DNA of 15,504 nucleotides from JALWSI01 sp964569095 [NCBI: uncultured Aquificales bacterium] (GTDB taxonomy: Bacteria; Thermosulfidibacterota; Thermosulfidibacteria; Thermosulfidibacterales), in assembly GCA_964569095.1 (NCBI GenBank), contig CAZMTB010000029.1, positions 1 through 15,504 of the forward strand. Reading direction: 5' to 3'. Position 1 is the first letter of the stretch; each line of letters opens with the position of its first letter. A model generated the notes under the pieces. The model saw only the letters and a list, made by a program, of their open reading frames with translations, ran no database searches and was not told the origin of the DNA. Of the stretch, positions 1 through 7,369 are shown piece by piece. The translations under genes and the position numbers were made by a program.

Positions 1-218
1 TTCTCCAATCGTTGGGAGAGCCAGCCCGTGGCCCCGCTCTCTTCCAAACCTTTGACTATGACGAAGAGAACCGCCAGCATGAATAGGACCTCGAACTCGT
101 CCTTGGAGTAGGGAGGAATCCTCTTCAGGTACAACGAGGTGATTGCCAATCCCGCCAGGGAGGCAAAGAGAAGCCACTCCCTTAAGATAAAGTCCACAAA
201 GTAACGGCGGTTCCTCAA
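1..218 (-). CDS. SLC13/ArsB-like anion permease, N-terminal part (cut by window edge)
   Basis: I read this from the reverse strand; 72 complete codons are inside the window and the rest lies to the left. It starts with a basic stretch (RNRRYFVDFILREWLLF), then a hydrophobic helix (about residues 13-30), then IPPYSKDEFEVLFMLAVLFV and VKGLEESG. That pattern, a first helix followed by a 'D-E-VLF-L-VLFVIVKGLE-SG' helix, is typical of the start of SLC13/ArsB/NhaD-type ion transporters of the inner membrane. The start is a TTG, chosen because AGGAGAG sits 5 bases upstream and the protein family begins near here. It is in the same orientation as rpsU but separated from it by a strong terminator, so it should have its own promoter, which I could not assign. 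The transported ion cannot be told from this fragment. Confidence 0.62.
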   Translation of the reverse strand, partial: MRNRRYFVDFILREWLLFASLAGLAITSLYLKRIPPYSKDEFEVLFMLAVLFVIVKGLEESGATGWLSQRLE

Positions 219-294
219 TAGGCCTCTCCTTCTCTCAAATCGGGCCTATGCTACATAATCCTTGGCACCAATTAAAGAGAGGCAGGGGATCCTC

Positions 295-330
295 AAAATA
301 GAAGGCCAGGTTAACCCTGGCCTTCTATCT
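295..330 (-). terminator. Intrinsic terminator of rpsU
   Basis: A perfect 13-bp stem (298-310 pairing with 316-328) with a 5-base loop lies 20-odd bases beyond the rpsU stop. Read on the minus strand the stem is followed by TTTT. This is a textbook rho-independent terminator and separates rpsU from the permease gene. Confidence 0.9.
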
Positions 331-351
331 TAGGAGGAAGGTGGTTTCTCT

Positions 352-573
352 CTATCTGCGCTTGTCGTAGCGCGCCATCTTGTCCTGCATTCTTCTCATC
401 TTCTTCTTGGCCTTGAGCATCTTGCGGCGCCTCTTCTGCGTAGGCTTCTCGTAGTACATGTTCTTCCTCATCTCTTTGATGAGGCCCTCTTTCTCTATCT
501 TTTTCCGAAGTTTACGCAGCGCCGCGTCAAGGTCGCTCTCGACCTTCACAAAGGCGTTCACCACATTGGACAT
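352..573 (-). CDS. rpsU: 30S ribosomal protein S21
   Basis: This 73-residue, very basic protein matches bS21, a late-joining small-subunit protein near the anti-Shine-Dalgarno end of 16S rRNA that helps initiation. Visible family features are an N-terminal acidic/hydrophobic helix (VKVESDLDAALRKLRKKIEKEG), the conserved YYEKPTQKRRRK segment (about residues 40-51), and a lysine/arginine-rich C-terminal helix. Length is normal for the family. The ATG at 573 is the only start that keeps the usual N-terminus. A G-run lies about 11 bases upstream, a poor Shine-Dalgarno match, with GAAGAG closer in. It has its own promoter and terminator and so is probably transcribed alone, although readthrough from the upstream acetyltransferase gene is possible because I see no good terminator between them. 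Confidence 0.96.
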   Translation of the reverse strand: MSNVVNAFVKVESDLDAALRKLRKKIEKEGLIKEMRKNMYYEKPTQKRRRKMLKAKKKMRRMQDKMARYDKRR

Positions 574-590
574 ATTCTCTTCATCCCCCC

Positions 591-610
591 TTTCCCTCGT
601 CCCGAGGAAA
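591..610 (-). promoter_or_regulatory. Hairpin in the rpsU leader
   Basis: On the minus strand, CCTCG-GGA-CGAGG forms a 5-bp stem with a 3-base loop, extended by TTT/AAA after a single bulged G. It lies between the predicted transcription start (about 613) and the G-run upstream of rpsU. There is no T-tract, so it is not a terminator. It could affect S21 translation. Confidence 0.45.
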
Positions 611-619
611 GCTGCTCAT

Positions 620-648
620 TCTATACGACATACTTCCGCCGAGCGCAA
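620..648 (-). promoter_or_regulatory. Sigma-70-type promoter of rpsU
   Basis: On the minus strand there is TTGCGC (643-648), a 17-base spacer, and TATAGA (620-625). Spacing is ideal and the -10 box is good. The predicted start near 613 gives a leader of about 40 bases. Confidence 0.6.
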
Positions 649-733
649 GGGGTTAAACGGCGGTTTCTCCAACTTTTTTAAGGTGGAGTGGACCTTCCCC
701 CCTCCTCTCTTCTCCGAAGTGGAAAGGCAGCGT

Positions 734-1702
734 CTAAAAGATGTCCATGTCCCCCATGGTGTAGAAGACCTCACCCACCTGCTGGTCTGCCCAAGGGGGA
801 GGATCTCCCATGAAAGAGGTGGTGAAGTAGAGGTCCGTGGGTTCGTTACGGTACCCCAGCGAGAAGAGGCTGCTTGCCCACACCCCCTCCTCTGGCACGG
901 CCACGGAGACCACCTTACTACCCGCAAGCACGGCCACCTCCTCCACCTTCTCCATCAGCACGGGGAAGAGACCGTGAGGAACGAGAAAGTCCATCAGCTT
1001 CGTCTCCCCTTCCTCGTGCTTCAACGCACACCAACCCACCGGACCGCCGCCTCTTTTGGAGAGAAGGAAGAGCGAGTACCCCCACTTGGGATGGAGGGTA
1101 TACCTCCACCTCACGTACGAGCCGTCTCGTACAACCCCCGTCCTGAATACTCCCTTCACCATATCCCAGAGCCGATCAAACACCTCAAACCCATCGCCCT
1201 CCACCGGCCTGAAACCAAACCTGAGCCTGGTAGAGAATCTCTGCCTAACCGGTCCCTTCTTGAAGAAGGGTATCTGCCCACCCCCGTAGTAGATCTTCGT
1301 TCTCTGTCCAAGTATCCAGTGGCGTTTCCCTGGAAAGCCGTAGAGGAAGTCAATTCCCTTTCCCTTGTACGCGTCACAAAAAGAGCCGAAGGTCTTTAGC
1401 AACACCCCCTGTTTCAGGAACCTGCCCCTGTGCTTGGGATGAACCATTATGTCAACGCATTGGCCCATGGTTCCCGCCTCTCCGCGGATAACCGCCGGAA
1501 GGGATATAACGTTGTAGGCCGCCACAATCCTTCCTCCCGCCTCCTGGGCAACGGCCACCCTCGGTCCACCTCCTGGGGCAAGCCTGTACTTCCACTCCCA
1601 GAGGGAAAGGGTGAGGTCATGCCCGAACACCTCTTTGAAGAGTTCCAGTATTCCGTGTTCGTCCCCCTCCTGGTAGGTACGATACAGCAACTCCTCACCC
1701 AT
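734..1702 (-). CDS. GNAT-family N-acetyltransferase, coupled to mqnE
   Basis: This 322-residue protein looks like a GNAT enzyme, which moves an acyl group from acyl-CoA to an amine. The N-terminus (YRTYQEGDEHGILELFKEVFG, then LWEWKYRLAP) is the usual opening of a subgroup of large GNAT proteins of unknown substrate. Residues about 84-103 (DIMVHPKHRGRFLKQGVLL) are the CoA-binding motif A with its R-G-x core. The rest of the protein, with GFPGKRHWILGQR near residue 122, may be a second, degenerate GNAT-like half, as in Eis-type proteins; that is inference. The ATG at 1702 overlaps the last codons of mqnE (TATGGGTGA), so translation is likely coupled. The substrate is unknown. A role linked to menaquinone synthesis is suggested only by position. 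Confidence 0.78.
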   Translation of the reverse strand: MGEELLYRTYQEGDEHGILELFKEVFGHDLTLSLWEWKYRLAPGGGPRVAVAQEAGGRIVAAYNVISLPAVIRGEAGTMGQCVDIMVHPKHRGRFLKQGVLLKTFGSFCDAYKGKGIDFLYGFPGKRHWILGQRTKIYYGGGQIPFFKKGPVRQRFSTRLRFGFRPVEGDGFEVFDRLWDMVKGVFRTGVVRDGSYVRWRYTLHPKWGYSLFLLSKRGGGPVGWCALKHEEGETKLMDFLVPHGLFPVLMEKVEEVAVLAGSKVVSVAVPEEGVWASSLFSLGYRNEPTDLYFTTSFMGDPPPWADQQVGEVFYTMGDMDIF

Positions 1703-2786
1703 ACCTCTTCACCTCGTTGTAGAGGGCATCCCTCTCTACAGGTACCCTGCCGGCGTCTCGTATGATGCCCACTATTCTCTCCTTTGAAAGCCCCCTGGGG
1801 GAAGACGCCCCGGCGGCGTGGGTGATTCTCTCGTCCACCACGGTACCTTCCAGGTCGTCAGAACCGAACCACAACGCCGTCTGGGCAATCTTCTCTCCCA
1901 GCATGATCCAGTAGGACTTTATGTGGGGTATGTTATGAAGAATGAGCCGGGCAGCAGCTATGGTGACCAGATCGTCCCTCCCTGTGGTTCCCATCACCCC
2001 AGGCAGCTCCACCGCGGTGTTCTCGGGGTGAAACGCCAGGGAGACGAAGGCGAGAAACCCCGGGTGCCTCTCCTCGAGCTCCCTTAGAGCAATCAAGTGA
2101 TCCACCCGCTCCACTACGCTCTCCACGTGACCGTACAGCATGGTTGCGTTGGTAGGTATGCCCAGATCGTGGGCAGCGGCGTGTATCCTCAGCCACCTCT
2201 CGGGAGGGGTCTTTTGGGGACAGAGAATCTTTCTCACCCTCACGGAGAAGACCTCTGCACCTCCACCCGGCATGGAATCCAAGCCGGCTTCTTTAAGCTC
2301 CTCAAGCACCTTCTCCACCCTCTTTCCCGATATGGAGGCGAGGTGGTCCACCTCCACGGCCGTATACGCCTTTACGTGCATGTCTGGAAAGGCGTTTTTC
2401 AGCGTTCTGACCACATCCAGGTAGAACCCGTAGGGCCAGTGGGGATGGAGTCCTCCCACGATGTGGAGCTCCTTAGCCCCTTGGTCATAGGCTTCCTGGG
2501 CCTTTGAAAGGATCTGTTCCATGGTTAGGGCATAGGCGTCTGCTTCCTCTCCCCTCCGGTAGAAGGCGCAGAATCTGCACCTGTTCACACAGAGGTTCGT
2601 AGGATTGATGTGCCTGTTCACCACGAAGAAGGTGTCATCGCCGTGCATCTTCTCCCTCACCTGGTTGGCCCACTCCCCTACCCTCAACAGTTCAGGACAT
2701 CTGAAGATCGCCACTCCCTCCTCCCTGGAGAGAGGCTCTCCCTTAAGCACCTTCTCCTCTATCCGGTTGAATAAAAGGTCTTTCAC
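1695..2786 (-). CDS. mqnE: Aminofutalosine synthase (radical SAM, menaquinone synthesis)
   Basis: MqnE joins 3-[(1-carboxyvinyl)oxy]benzoate to the adenosyl moiety of SAM to make aminofutalosine in the futalosine route to menaquinone. The radical-SAM cluster motif C-x3-C-x2-C is at C66, C70 and C73 (NLCVNRCRFCAF). It is followed by HIVGGLHP (about 108-115), the family signature SMPGGGAEVF (171-180), and ITHAAGA near residue 330. At 363 residues the length is as expected. The close relatives MqnC and CofH share the fold; the MPGGGAEVF and THAAGA signatures favour MqnE. The start is a GTG with GGGGAGGAGG directly before it, a crowded but usable Shine-Dalgarno; no other start fits. It is transcribed away from the helicase gene from a shared 109-base region. 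The other mqn genes are not in the window. Confidence 0.88.
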   Translation of the reverse strand: MKDLLFNRIEEKVLKGEPLSREEGVAIFRCPELLRVGEWANQVREKMHGDDTFFVVNRHINPTNLCVNRCRFCAFYRRGEEADAYALTMEQILSKAQEAYDQGAKELHIVGGLHPHWPYGFYLDVVRTLKNAFPDMHVKAYTAVEVDHLASISGKRVEKVLEELKEAGLDSMPGGGAEVFSVRVRKILCPQKTPPERWLRIHAAAHDLGIPTNATMLYGHVESVVERVDHLIALRELEERHPGFLAFVSLAFHPENTAVELPGVMGTTGRDDLVTIAAARLILHNIPHIKSYWIMLGEKIAQTALWFGSDDLEGTVVDERITHAAGASSPRGLSKERIVGIIRDAGRVPVERDALYNEVKRYG

Positions 2787-2845
2787 CCTCCTCCCCTTTG
2801 GATCGTCTTTTACTGCAATGAACCTTCCTATTTGTGCTCTGCAGG

Positions 2846-2874
2846 CTTATAATCACAACCAAAACCTGAAACAA
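2846..2874. promoter_or_regulatory. Divergent promoter region of mqnE and the helicase gene
   Basis: On the minus strand TTGTTT (2869-2874), 17 bases, then TATAAG (2846-2851) forms a promoter for mqnE. On the plus strand TATAAT (2848-2853) is a perfect -10 box for the helicase, with only a weak -35 match near 2825-2830. The two -10 boxes share four bases. The plus-strand start would fall near 2860, which fits a helicase start codon at 2896 but not one at 2818. Confidence 0.5.
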
Positions 2875-2895
2875 GAGAGAAGGAGAAGAAACCGA

Positions 2896-5217
2896 GTGTC
2901 TATCATACCTTACGAGAAATTGGATCCCTTTCAGAAGAAGGCCCTTAAGGTACTGGAGGCAGGACACAACCTTATAGTGGCTGCGCCCACGGGAACGGGA
3001 AAGACCGCCATCGTTGACCACGCCATTAAAAGGATTCTGGAGAGAGACGAGGGAAGGGTCATCTACACGGGTCCTCTAAAGGCCCTGTGCAACCAGAAGT
3101 TCAGGGAGTTTTGCGCCCTCTTCGGAGGTGAACGGGTGGGCCTCATCACCGGGGACGAGGTTATAAACGACGACGGCACGGTCCTGGTGATGACCACGGA
3201 GGTGCTAAGAAACATGCTCCAGGAGGACAGCCTCTACTACATTCCCCGTCTGGTGGTGTACGACGAGATACACTACCTGTCCGACAGGGACAGGGGGCCC
3301 GCCTGGGAGGAGAGCATCGTTCTGCTGCCTTCACAAACCCAGATCCTGGGACTCTCCGCGACTGCTCCAAATGCCGAGGAGGTGGCCCTCTGGATAGAGG
3401 TGATAAAGGACCGAAAGACCCAGGTGATTCGCCACACCAAGAGGGCGGTTCCCCTATCGCTCTTGGGCATAACCAAGGAGACCGGATTGGAGCCCATGAA
3501 CAGGGTGATCAAGAAGATAGAGAAGATGCGAAAGGTTAGAGGACCCAAGAGCAAGAAGAAGGGCCCTCCACTCTTCAAGCCGGTGAACCACCTTCAGATC
3601 ATCCAGCTCCTCTCCGAGCAGGGAATGCTTCCCGCTCTCTACTTCATGTTCAACAGAAAGAGGGTTGAGGCGTATGCCCACGAACTGGGGGAGATAATGT
3701 CGTTCACTACGCCGTCGGAAAGGAGGAGAATAAAGGCCTACCTGAACAATCTGGAGATTCCCGAGGAAGCAAAACCCTTCCTCGACAGGGTACGCAACCT
3801 CTTGCTGGCAGGAGTCGGATACCACCACGCCGGCCTCATACCTCAGCTCAAGAGGTTGGTGGAGGTGCTATTCGAGCAGAGGTTGTTGAAGGTGGTCTAC
3901 TGCACCTCCACCTTTGCCCTGGGAATAAACATGCCTGCCAGAACCGTTGTGTTTGAGAGCCTCATAAAGTTCGATGGCCAGGGATTTCGTCCCCTCACCA
4001 ACATGGAGTTCTTCCAGAAGGCCGGAAGGGCTGGGCGCCGCGGCATAGACGACATAGGATACGTGGTTGCACGCTTTGATCCCAAGGACCACGAAGAGAT
4101 ACCCACCTACAAGGAGAGCAACATTGAACCTATAGAGAGCTCCTTCAGGCTCTCCTACAACTCCGTGGTGAACCTACTCTCCAGACACTCGGTGGAGGAG
4201 GTGGAGGAGTTCCTCTCTTCCTCCCTCTGGACCTACCAGCACGAGGACGAAAAGAAGAGAATTCAACGCGAGATAGGCAAGTTGAAGGAGAAGATAGAGT
4301 CTCTGCCAACCTTCGTTTGCGAGTACAGCCAGGAACACATGGAGAACAGAAAGAACGAGCTGAGAGAGAGAATAGAGAGAAAAGAGGCCCAGCTCAGGCA
4401 GGTGGAGGAACAGATCGCGGAAGAAGAGGGAAATCCCCAGAGAGTTAGGAGACTCATGGCCAAGAGGCGCAGCCTGGCAAAGGAGGTGTTGAAGGCAGAG
4501 ACCCTTCTAAAAGGCATAAAGCTCGAGCAATGCGACTTCTGCGTAAACAGGAGTCAGTGTCGGGCCACCGAGAGAAAGAGACGACACATGGAGAAGAGGC
4601 TGCGAGAGCTGGAGAAGAAGATGAGGCACATATCCAGCTACCTGGTGAGGGAGTTCGAGGCCAAGTGCGAGGTCCTTAAGGAGCTTGGGCACATCGACGA
4701 GTTCATGGGGTTCCGAATAGGGGCAAAGGTGCTTCAGAAGATACACATAGAGGAACTCTTGGTGACAGAGATGATATTAGAGGGCTTCTTCGACAGGCTG
4801 TCACCGGAAGAGATAGGCATGCTTATTGGGTGTATAGGGAGGGATCCCGACAGAATGCGCAATCGCCCCAAGTACCTTAGTAGATCCCTTAAGAAAGAGG
4901 TGGAAGAACTCGCCGACTACATCAGGGGCATAGAGGAGAAGCACCTGCCCAAACCACTCAGCTGTAAGATAAACTGGAACTTTGCCGATGCCTCTTACCT
5001 CTGGATAACCGGCCACTCCCTGGACAGGATAGTTGAAGAGGGCTCTATCTACGAGGGAGACCTGATATCTGCCATGCGACAAACTGTGGACCTGCTCAAA
5101 CAGGTGAAACGGGTCTACCGAGAGGTGCCGGGGTTTGCCATGCAGGAGGGGGTGCAGAAGGTGAACCTGGTACTACACGCAATTGAAAGGCCCATACTGA
5201 AAGAGTTTCCAAGCTGA
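2896..5217 (+). CDS. Ski2-like DExH RNA helicase with cysteine-bearing coiled coil
   Basis: With the chosen GTG start this is 773 residues. It is an ATP-driven superfamily 2 helicase of the Ski2/Mtr4/HelY type, probably acting on structured RNA. Motifs in order: FQKKAL (12-17), Walker A APTGTGKT (30-37), TGPLKAL (58-64), DEIH (123-126), SAT (154-156), YHHAGLIP (309-316), TFALGINMPART (339-350) and QKAGRAGRRG (374-383). A long charged coiled coil (about 448-595) sits where Mtr4 carries its arch. It holds C475 and C-x2-C-x5-C at 546, 549 and 555. The C-terminal part (LSPEEIGMLIGCIGRD, EGDLISAMRQTVDLLKQV) is the DSHCT helical domain. GTG at 2896 is preferred because AAGGAG lies 10 bases upstream and a TATAAT lies between it and the earlier in-frame ATG at 2818, which has no Shine-Dalgarno. 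pyrF follows after 17 bases. Confidence 0.88.
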   Translation: MSIIPYEKLDPFQKKALKVLEAGHNLIVAAPTGTGKTAIVDHAIKRILERDEGRVIYTGPLKALCNQKFREFCALFGGERVGLITGDEVINDDGTVLVMTTEVLRNMLQEDSLYYIPRLVVYDEIHYLSDRDRGPAWEESIVLLPSQTQILGLSATAPNAEEVALWIEVIKDRKTQVIRHTKRAVPLSLLGITKETGLEPMNRVIKKIEKMRKVRGPKSKKKGPPLFKPVNHLQIIQLLSEQGMLPALYFMFNRKRVEAYAHELGEIMSFTTPSERRRIKAYLNNLEIPEEAKPFLDRVRNLLLAGVGYHHAGLIPQLKRLVEVLFEQRLLKVVYCTSTFALGINMPARTVVFESLIKFDGQGFRPLTNMEFFQKAGRAGRRGIDDIGYVVARFDPKDHEEIPTYKESNIEPIESSFRLSYNSVVNLLSRHSVEEVEEFLSSSLWTYQHEDEKKRIQREIGKLKEKIESLPTFVCEYSQEHMENRKNELRERIERKEAQLRQVEEQIAEEEGNPQRVRRLMAKRRSLAKEVLKAETLLKGIKLEQCDFCVNRSQCRATERKRRHMEKRLRELEKKMRHISSYLVREFEAKCEVLKELGHIDEFMGFRIGAKVLQKIHIEELLVTEMILEGFFDRLSPEEIGMLIGCIGRDPDRMRNRPKYLSRSLKKEVEELADYIRGIEEKHLPKPLSCKINWNFADASYLWITGHSLDRIVEEGSIYEGDLISAMRQTVDLLKQVKRVYREVPGFAMQEGVQKVNLVLHAIERPILKEFPS

Positions 5218-5234
5218 ACCGGAGGATACGAGAG

Positions 5235-5945
5235 ATGGATATTCCCTTGGAAGAGAGAATCATCGTGGCGTTGGACTTGCCCTCTGTGGAAGAGGCAAAG
5301 GCAATGGTGGAGCGCTTGGGCTCCAGGATCAGGTTCTACAAGGTTGGGCTACAGCTCTTTCTCTCTGGGTGCTACCAGATGGTGGACTGGCTTGCAGATA
5401 GAGGATGCAAGGTTATGCTCGACCTGAAGCTCTTCGACGTTCCCCAAACCGTTTATCTGGCGGTGAAGCAGTTGAACCGTCGCCCCGTCAGTTTCGCCAC
5501 TGTGCACGGTAACCAGGAGATCCTGAGGGCAGCGGTGGATGCGGCAGAGGGGAACCTGAAGATACTGGCGGTAACTGTGCTCACCAGCCTCGATCAAGGC
5601 GACGTAGAAGACCTGGGATTTTCGTGCAAGGTTGAGGATCTTGTGCTATCCCGGGCAAAGAGGGCCCTGGAGGTGGGATGCCACGGGGTGGTATCCTCGG
5701 GTCTCGAGGTTGCAAGGCTACGCAGAGAGGTGGGTTACGGATTGGTGGCGGTAACCCCGGGGATAAGGCCGGTAGAGAACAGACCTGTGGATGATCAGAA
5801 GAGGGTGATGGGTCCCAAAGAGGCCATTGCCGCAGGGGCAGACTACCTGGTCGTTGGAAGACCCATAAGAAACGCAGAGAACCCAGAGGCCGTTGTGGAA
5901 TCCATGCTGGAAGAGGTGAAGATGGGCCTGAAGGAGAGGGGTTGA
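5235..5945 (+). CDS. pyrF: Orotidine 5'-phosphate decarboxylase
   Basis: PyrF decarboxylates OMP to UMP, the last step of pyrimidine synthesis, in the cytoplasm. The 236-residue protein has the catalytic D-x-K-x2-D array at D63, K65 and D68 (MLDLKLFDVP), substrate residues D14 (VALDLP) and K36 (FYKVGLQ), the phosphate-binding loops VTPGIRP (173-179) and VVGRPI (206-211), and normal length for the bacterial short form. GGAGG sits 9 bases before the ATG. It lies 17 bases behind the helicase gene and its TGA overlaps the next ATG (TGATG), so it is part of the helicase - pyrF - yihY - DUF2007 operon. No frameshift or missing catalytic residue is seen. Confidence 0.96.
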   Translation: MDIPLEERIIVALDLPSVEEAKAMVERLGSRIRFYKVGLQLFLSGCYQMVDWLADRGCKVMLDLKLFDVPQTVYLAVKQLNRRPVSFATVHGNQEILRAAVDAAEGNLKILAVTVLTSLDQGDVEDLGFSCKVEDLVLSRAKRALEVGCHGVVSSGLEVARLRREVGYGLVAVTPGIRPVENRPVDDQKRVMGPKEAIAAGADYLVVGRPIRNAENPEAVVESMLEEVKMGLKERG

Positions 5946-7138
5946 TGAGTGTCGTTGAAGAGGTGGTGAGCGAGGTCAAACGCCAGGGCGAGATGGGCGT
6001 ACAGAGCGGCCCAGGCAGGCACCTTAAAAACCTGATGGTTAAGTTCAAGAGAGACCATTGCCTGGTACACGCGGGCTCCTTGGCCTACGTCACCATACTG
6101 GCGTTAGTCCCCCTCATAATCGTGAGCTTTTCCCTCTTCTCCACCATAGGCTCCTTCGCCCAGATGAAAGAGACCATCATGAACCAGCTGATGCAGTTTC
6201 TGGTTCCCCAGTCTGCACAGTCGGTTATAGGGTACATCAACAGCTTCGCCGAGAAGTCCAAGACGCTGGGGATAAGCGGTATGGTTGCCCTCATCTTCCT
6301 GGGGTATTCACTATTCAACTCCACAGAAGATGCCTTCAACGAGATCTGGGCTATCCCCAAAAGCAGGAGCGCCATAACGAGGCTGTTCGTTTTCACAAAC
6401 ATAGTCTTCTGGATGCCCATACTAATGGGACTATCCATCTACTTCAGTACAAAGGCGGTGCTCATCCCCTACATGAGCACCGTGGTGAAACTGGCCCTCA
6501 TCATTCTTCCCTTCTTCCTGGCGTTCCTCGGGTTCACCATGTCATACATCGTTATTCCCTCGGGCAAGGTTAACCCCAAAAACGCTGCCATAGGGGGGTT
6601 CGTGGCAGCCGTTCTGTGGGAGCTGGGCAAGAACAGCTTCGACCTCTTCGTTGCCAACACCTTTTCGTTCAAGGCCTTCAGCAAGCTATACGGGTCCCTC
6701 GTCATATTGCCCATATTTCTCATCTGGATCTACCTCTGCTGGGTGATAACCCTCATAGGCGCATCCATTGCCAGCTACACTCAGAGGCCGGTAGTTGGTG
6801 AGCAAGAGGAAACTAAAAACGGTTTTCTGACCGCCACGGCCATTCTCATGCTGATTGCAGACCGGTTTCTCAGGGGAGAGGCCCCCGTTGACCAGGGAGA
6901 GATACTGGCGCGCTGGCCCTATGCCACTGGAATAACGGCATCCTTGGTAGAGAAAGGCTTTCTCGCGGAGACCGAGGGAGGGGGATACACCATGGGCAGG
7001 CCCCCAGAAACCATATCCCTAACCGAGGTGATGGAACTCTTCTGTGATTCACAGCAGCTGGGTCCCATGAGCGACAGATTGAGAAAGAGCATAGAAGGGC
7101 TGTCACTTAAGAAACTAATGGAAGATGGCAAGGGATAG
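5945..7138 (+). CDS. YihY/virulence factor BrkB family membrane protein with C-terminal extension
   Basis: This 397-residue inner-membrane protein belongs to the YihY/BrkB (once 'RNase BN') family, whose function is not settled. Family signatures are AGSLAYVTILALVPLIIV (43-60), GYSLFNSTEDAFNEIW (120-135) and KLYGSLVILPIFLIWIYLCW (247-266), with about six membrane segments: about 47-69, 108-126, 148-170, 182-205, 215-232 and 250-277. After the last helix, residues about 290-397 form a soluble tail (LMLIADRFLRGEAPVDQGEILARW...) that reads like a winged helix facing the cytoplasm; similar tails occur in some family members. The ATG at 5945 is chosen over the TTG three bases earlier because it overlaps the pyrF stop (TGATG) and has AGGAGAGGGG just upstream. 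It overlaps the next gene by 14 bases. Confidence 0.88.
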   Translation: MSVVEEVVSEVKRQGEMGVQSGPGRHLKNLMVKFKRDHCLVHAGSLAYVTILALVPLIIVSFSLFSTIGSFAQMKETIMNQLMQFLVPQSAQSVIGYINSFAEKSKTLGISGMVALIFLGYSLFNSTEDAFNEIWAIPKSRSAITRLFVFTNIVFWMPILMGLSIYFSTKAVLIPYMSTVVKLALIILPFFLAFLGFTMSYIVIPSGKVNPKNAAIGGFVAAVLWELGKNSFDLFVANTFSFKAFSKLYGSLVILPIFLIWIYLCWVITLIGASIASYTQRPVVGEQEETKNGFLTATAILMLIADRFLRGEAPVDQGEILARWPYATGITASLVEKGFLAETEGGGYTMGRPPETISLTEVMELFCDSQQLGPMSDRLRKSIEGLSLKKLMEDGKG

Positions 7139-7355
7139 CTGGACAGAGGTTGCCATCTCCCAGGGATGGGCCGAGGCCCTGGTGATCAAGGGCCTTCTGG
7201 AGTCAAGCGGCATACCGGTGAGACTGGGATACGAGGCCCTGGGCTCCATACTGGGCCTCACCATGGACGGACTGGGAGAGATAAGGGTGATGGTGCCTCG
7301 TGAGAGACAAGAGGAGGCCATCAGCCTCATCAACCAAGAGGAGCCAGAAGGGTAA
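7125..7355 (+). CDS. Small DUF2007-type protein
   Basis: This 76-residue protein matches the DUF2007 pattern ('putative signal transducing protein'): an opening strand and helix (WTEVAISQGWAEALVIKGLLESSGIPV), a short central loop, and a closing strand and helix (GEIRVMVPRERQEEAISLI). The family is a small ferredoxin-like fold often found as a stand-alone protein or attached to membrane or zinc-ribbon proteins. Its function is unknown. The ATG lies inside the end of the yihY-family gene (14-base overlap), so translation is probably coupled and the two products may work together; that is inference. The Shine-Dalgarno is weak (GGAAG close to the start). It is the last gene of its operon, with only 14 bases to the stop of the convergent aminopeptidase gene. 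Confidence 0.72.
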   Translation: MARDSWTEVAISQGWAEALVIKGLLESSGIPVRLGYEALGSILGLTMDGLGEIRVMVPRERQEEAISLINQEEPEG

Positions 7356-7369
7356 TACCAGAGCCTGCC

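Noticed and set aside
240-300. Palindrome TTGGCACCAA upstream of the permease gene as an operator
   Set aside because: Ten bases of weak symmetry without a recognisable promoter or repressor is not enough support.
649-733. Terminator between the acetyltransferase gene and rpsU
   Set aside because: The only dyad (around 668-689) has a mismatch, a long loop and no following T-tract on the minus strand.
458-1399. Long plus-strand open frame of 313 codons opposite rpsU and the acetyltransferase
   Set aside because: It lies antisense to two well-supported genes, has no recognisable domain, and its composition (many P, R, H, S) is that of a shadow frame.
2605-2895. Helicase N-terminal extension starting at 2605 or 2818
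   Set aside because: The first overlaps mqnE antisense and shows no helicase-like sequence; the second has no Shine-Dalgarno and would place the TATAAT box inside the gene. The GTG at 2896 fits better.
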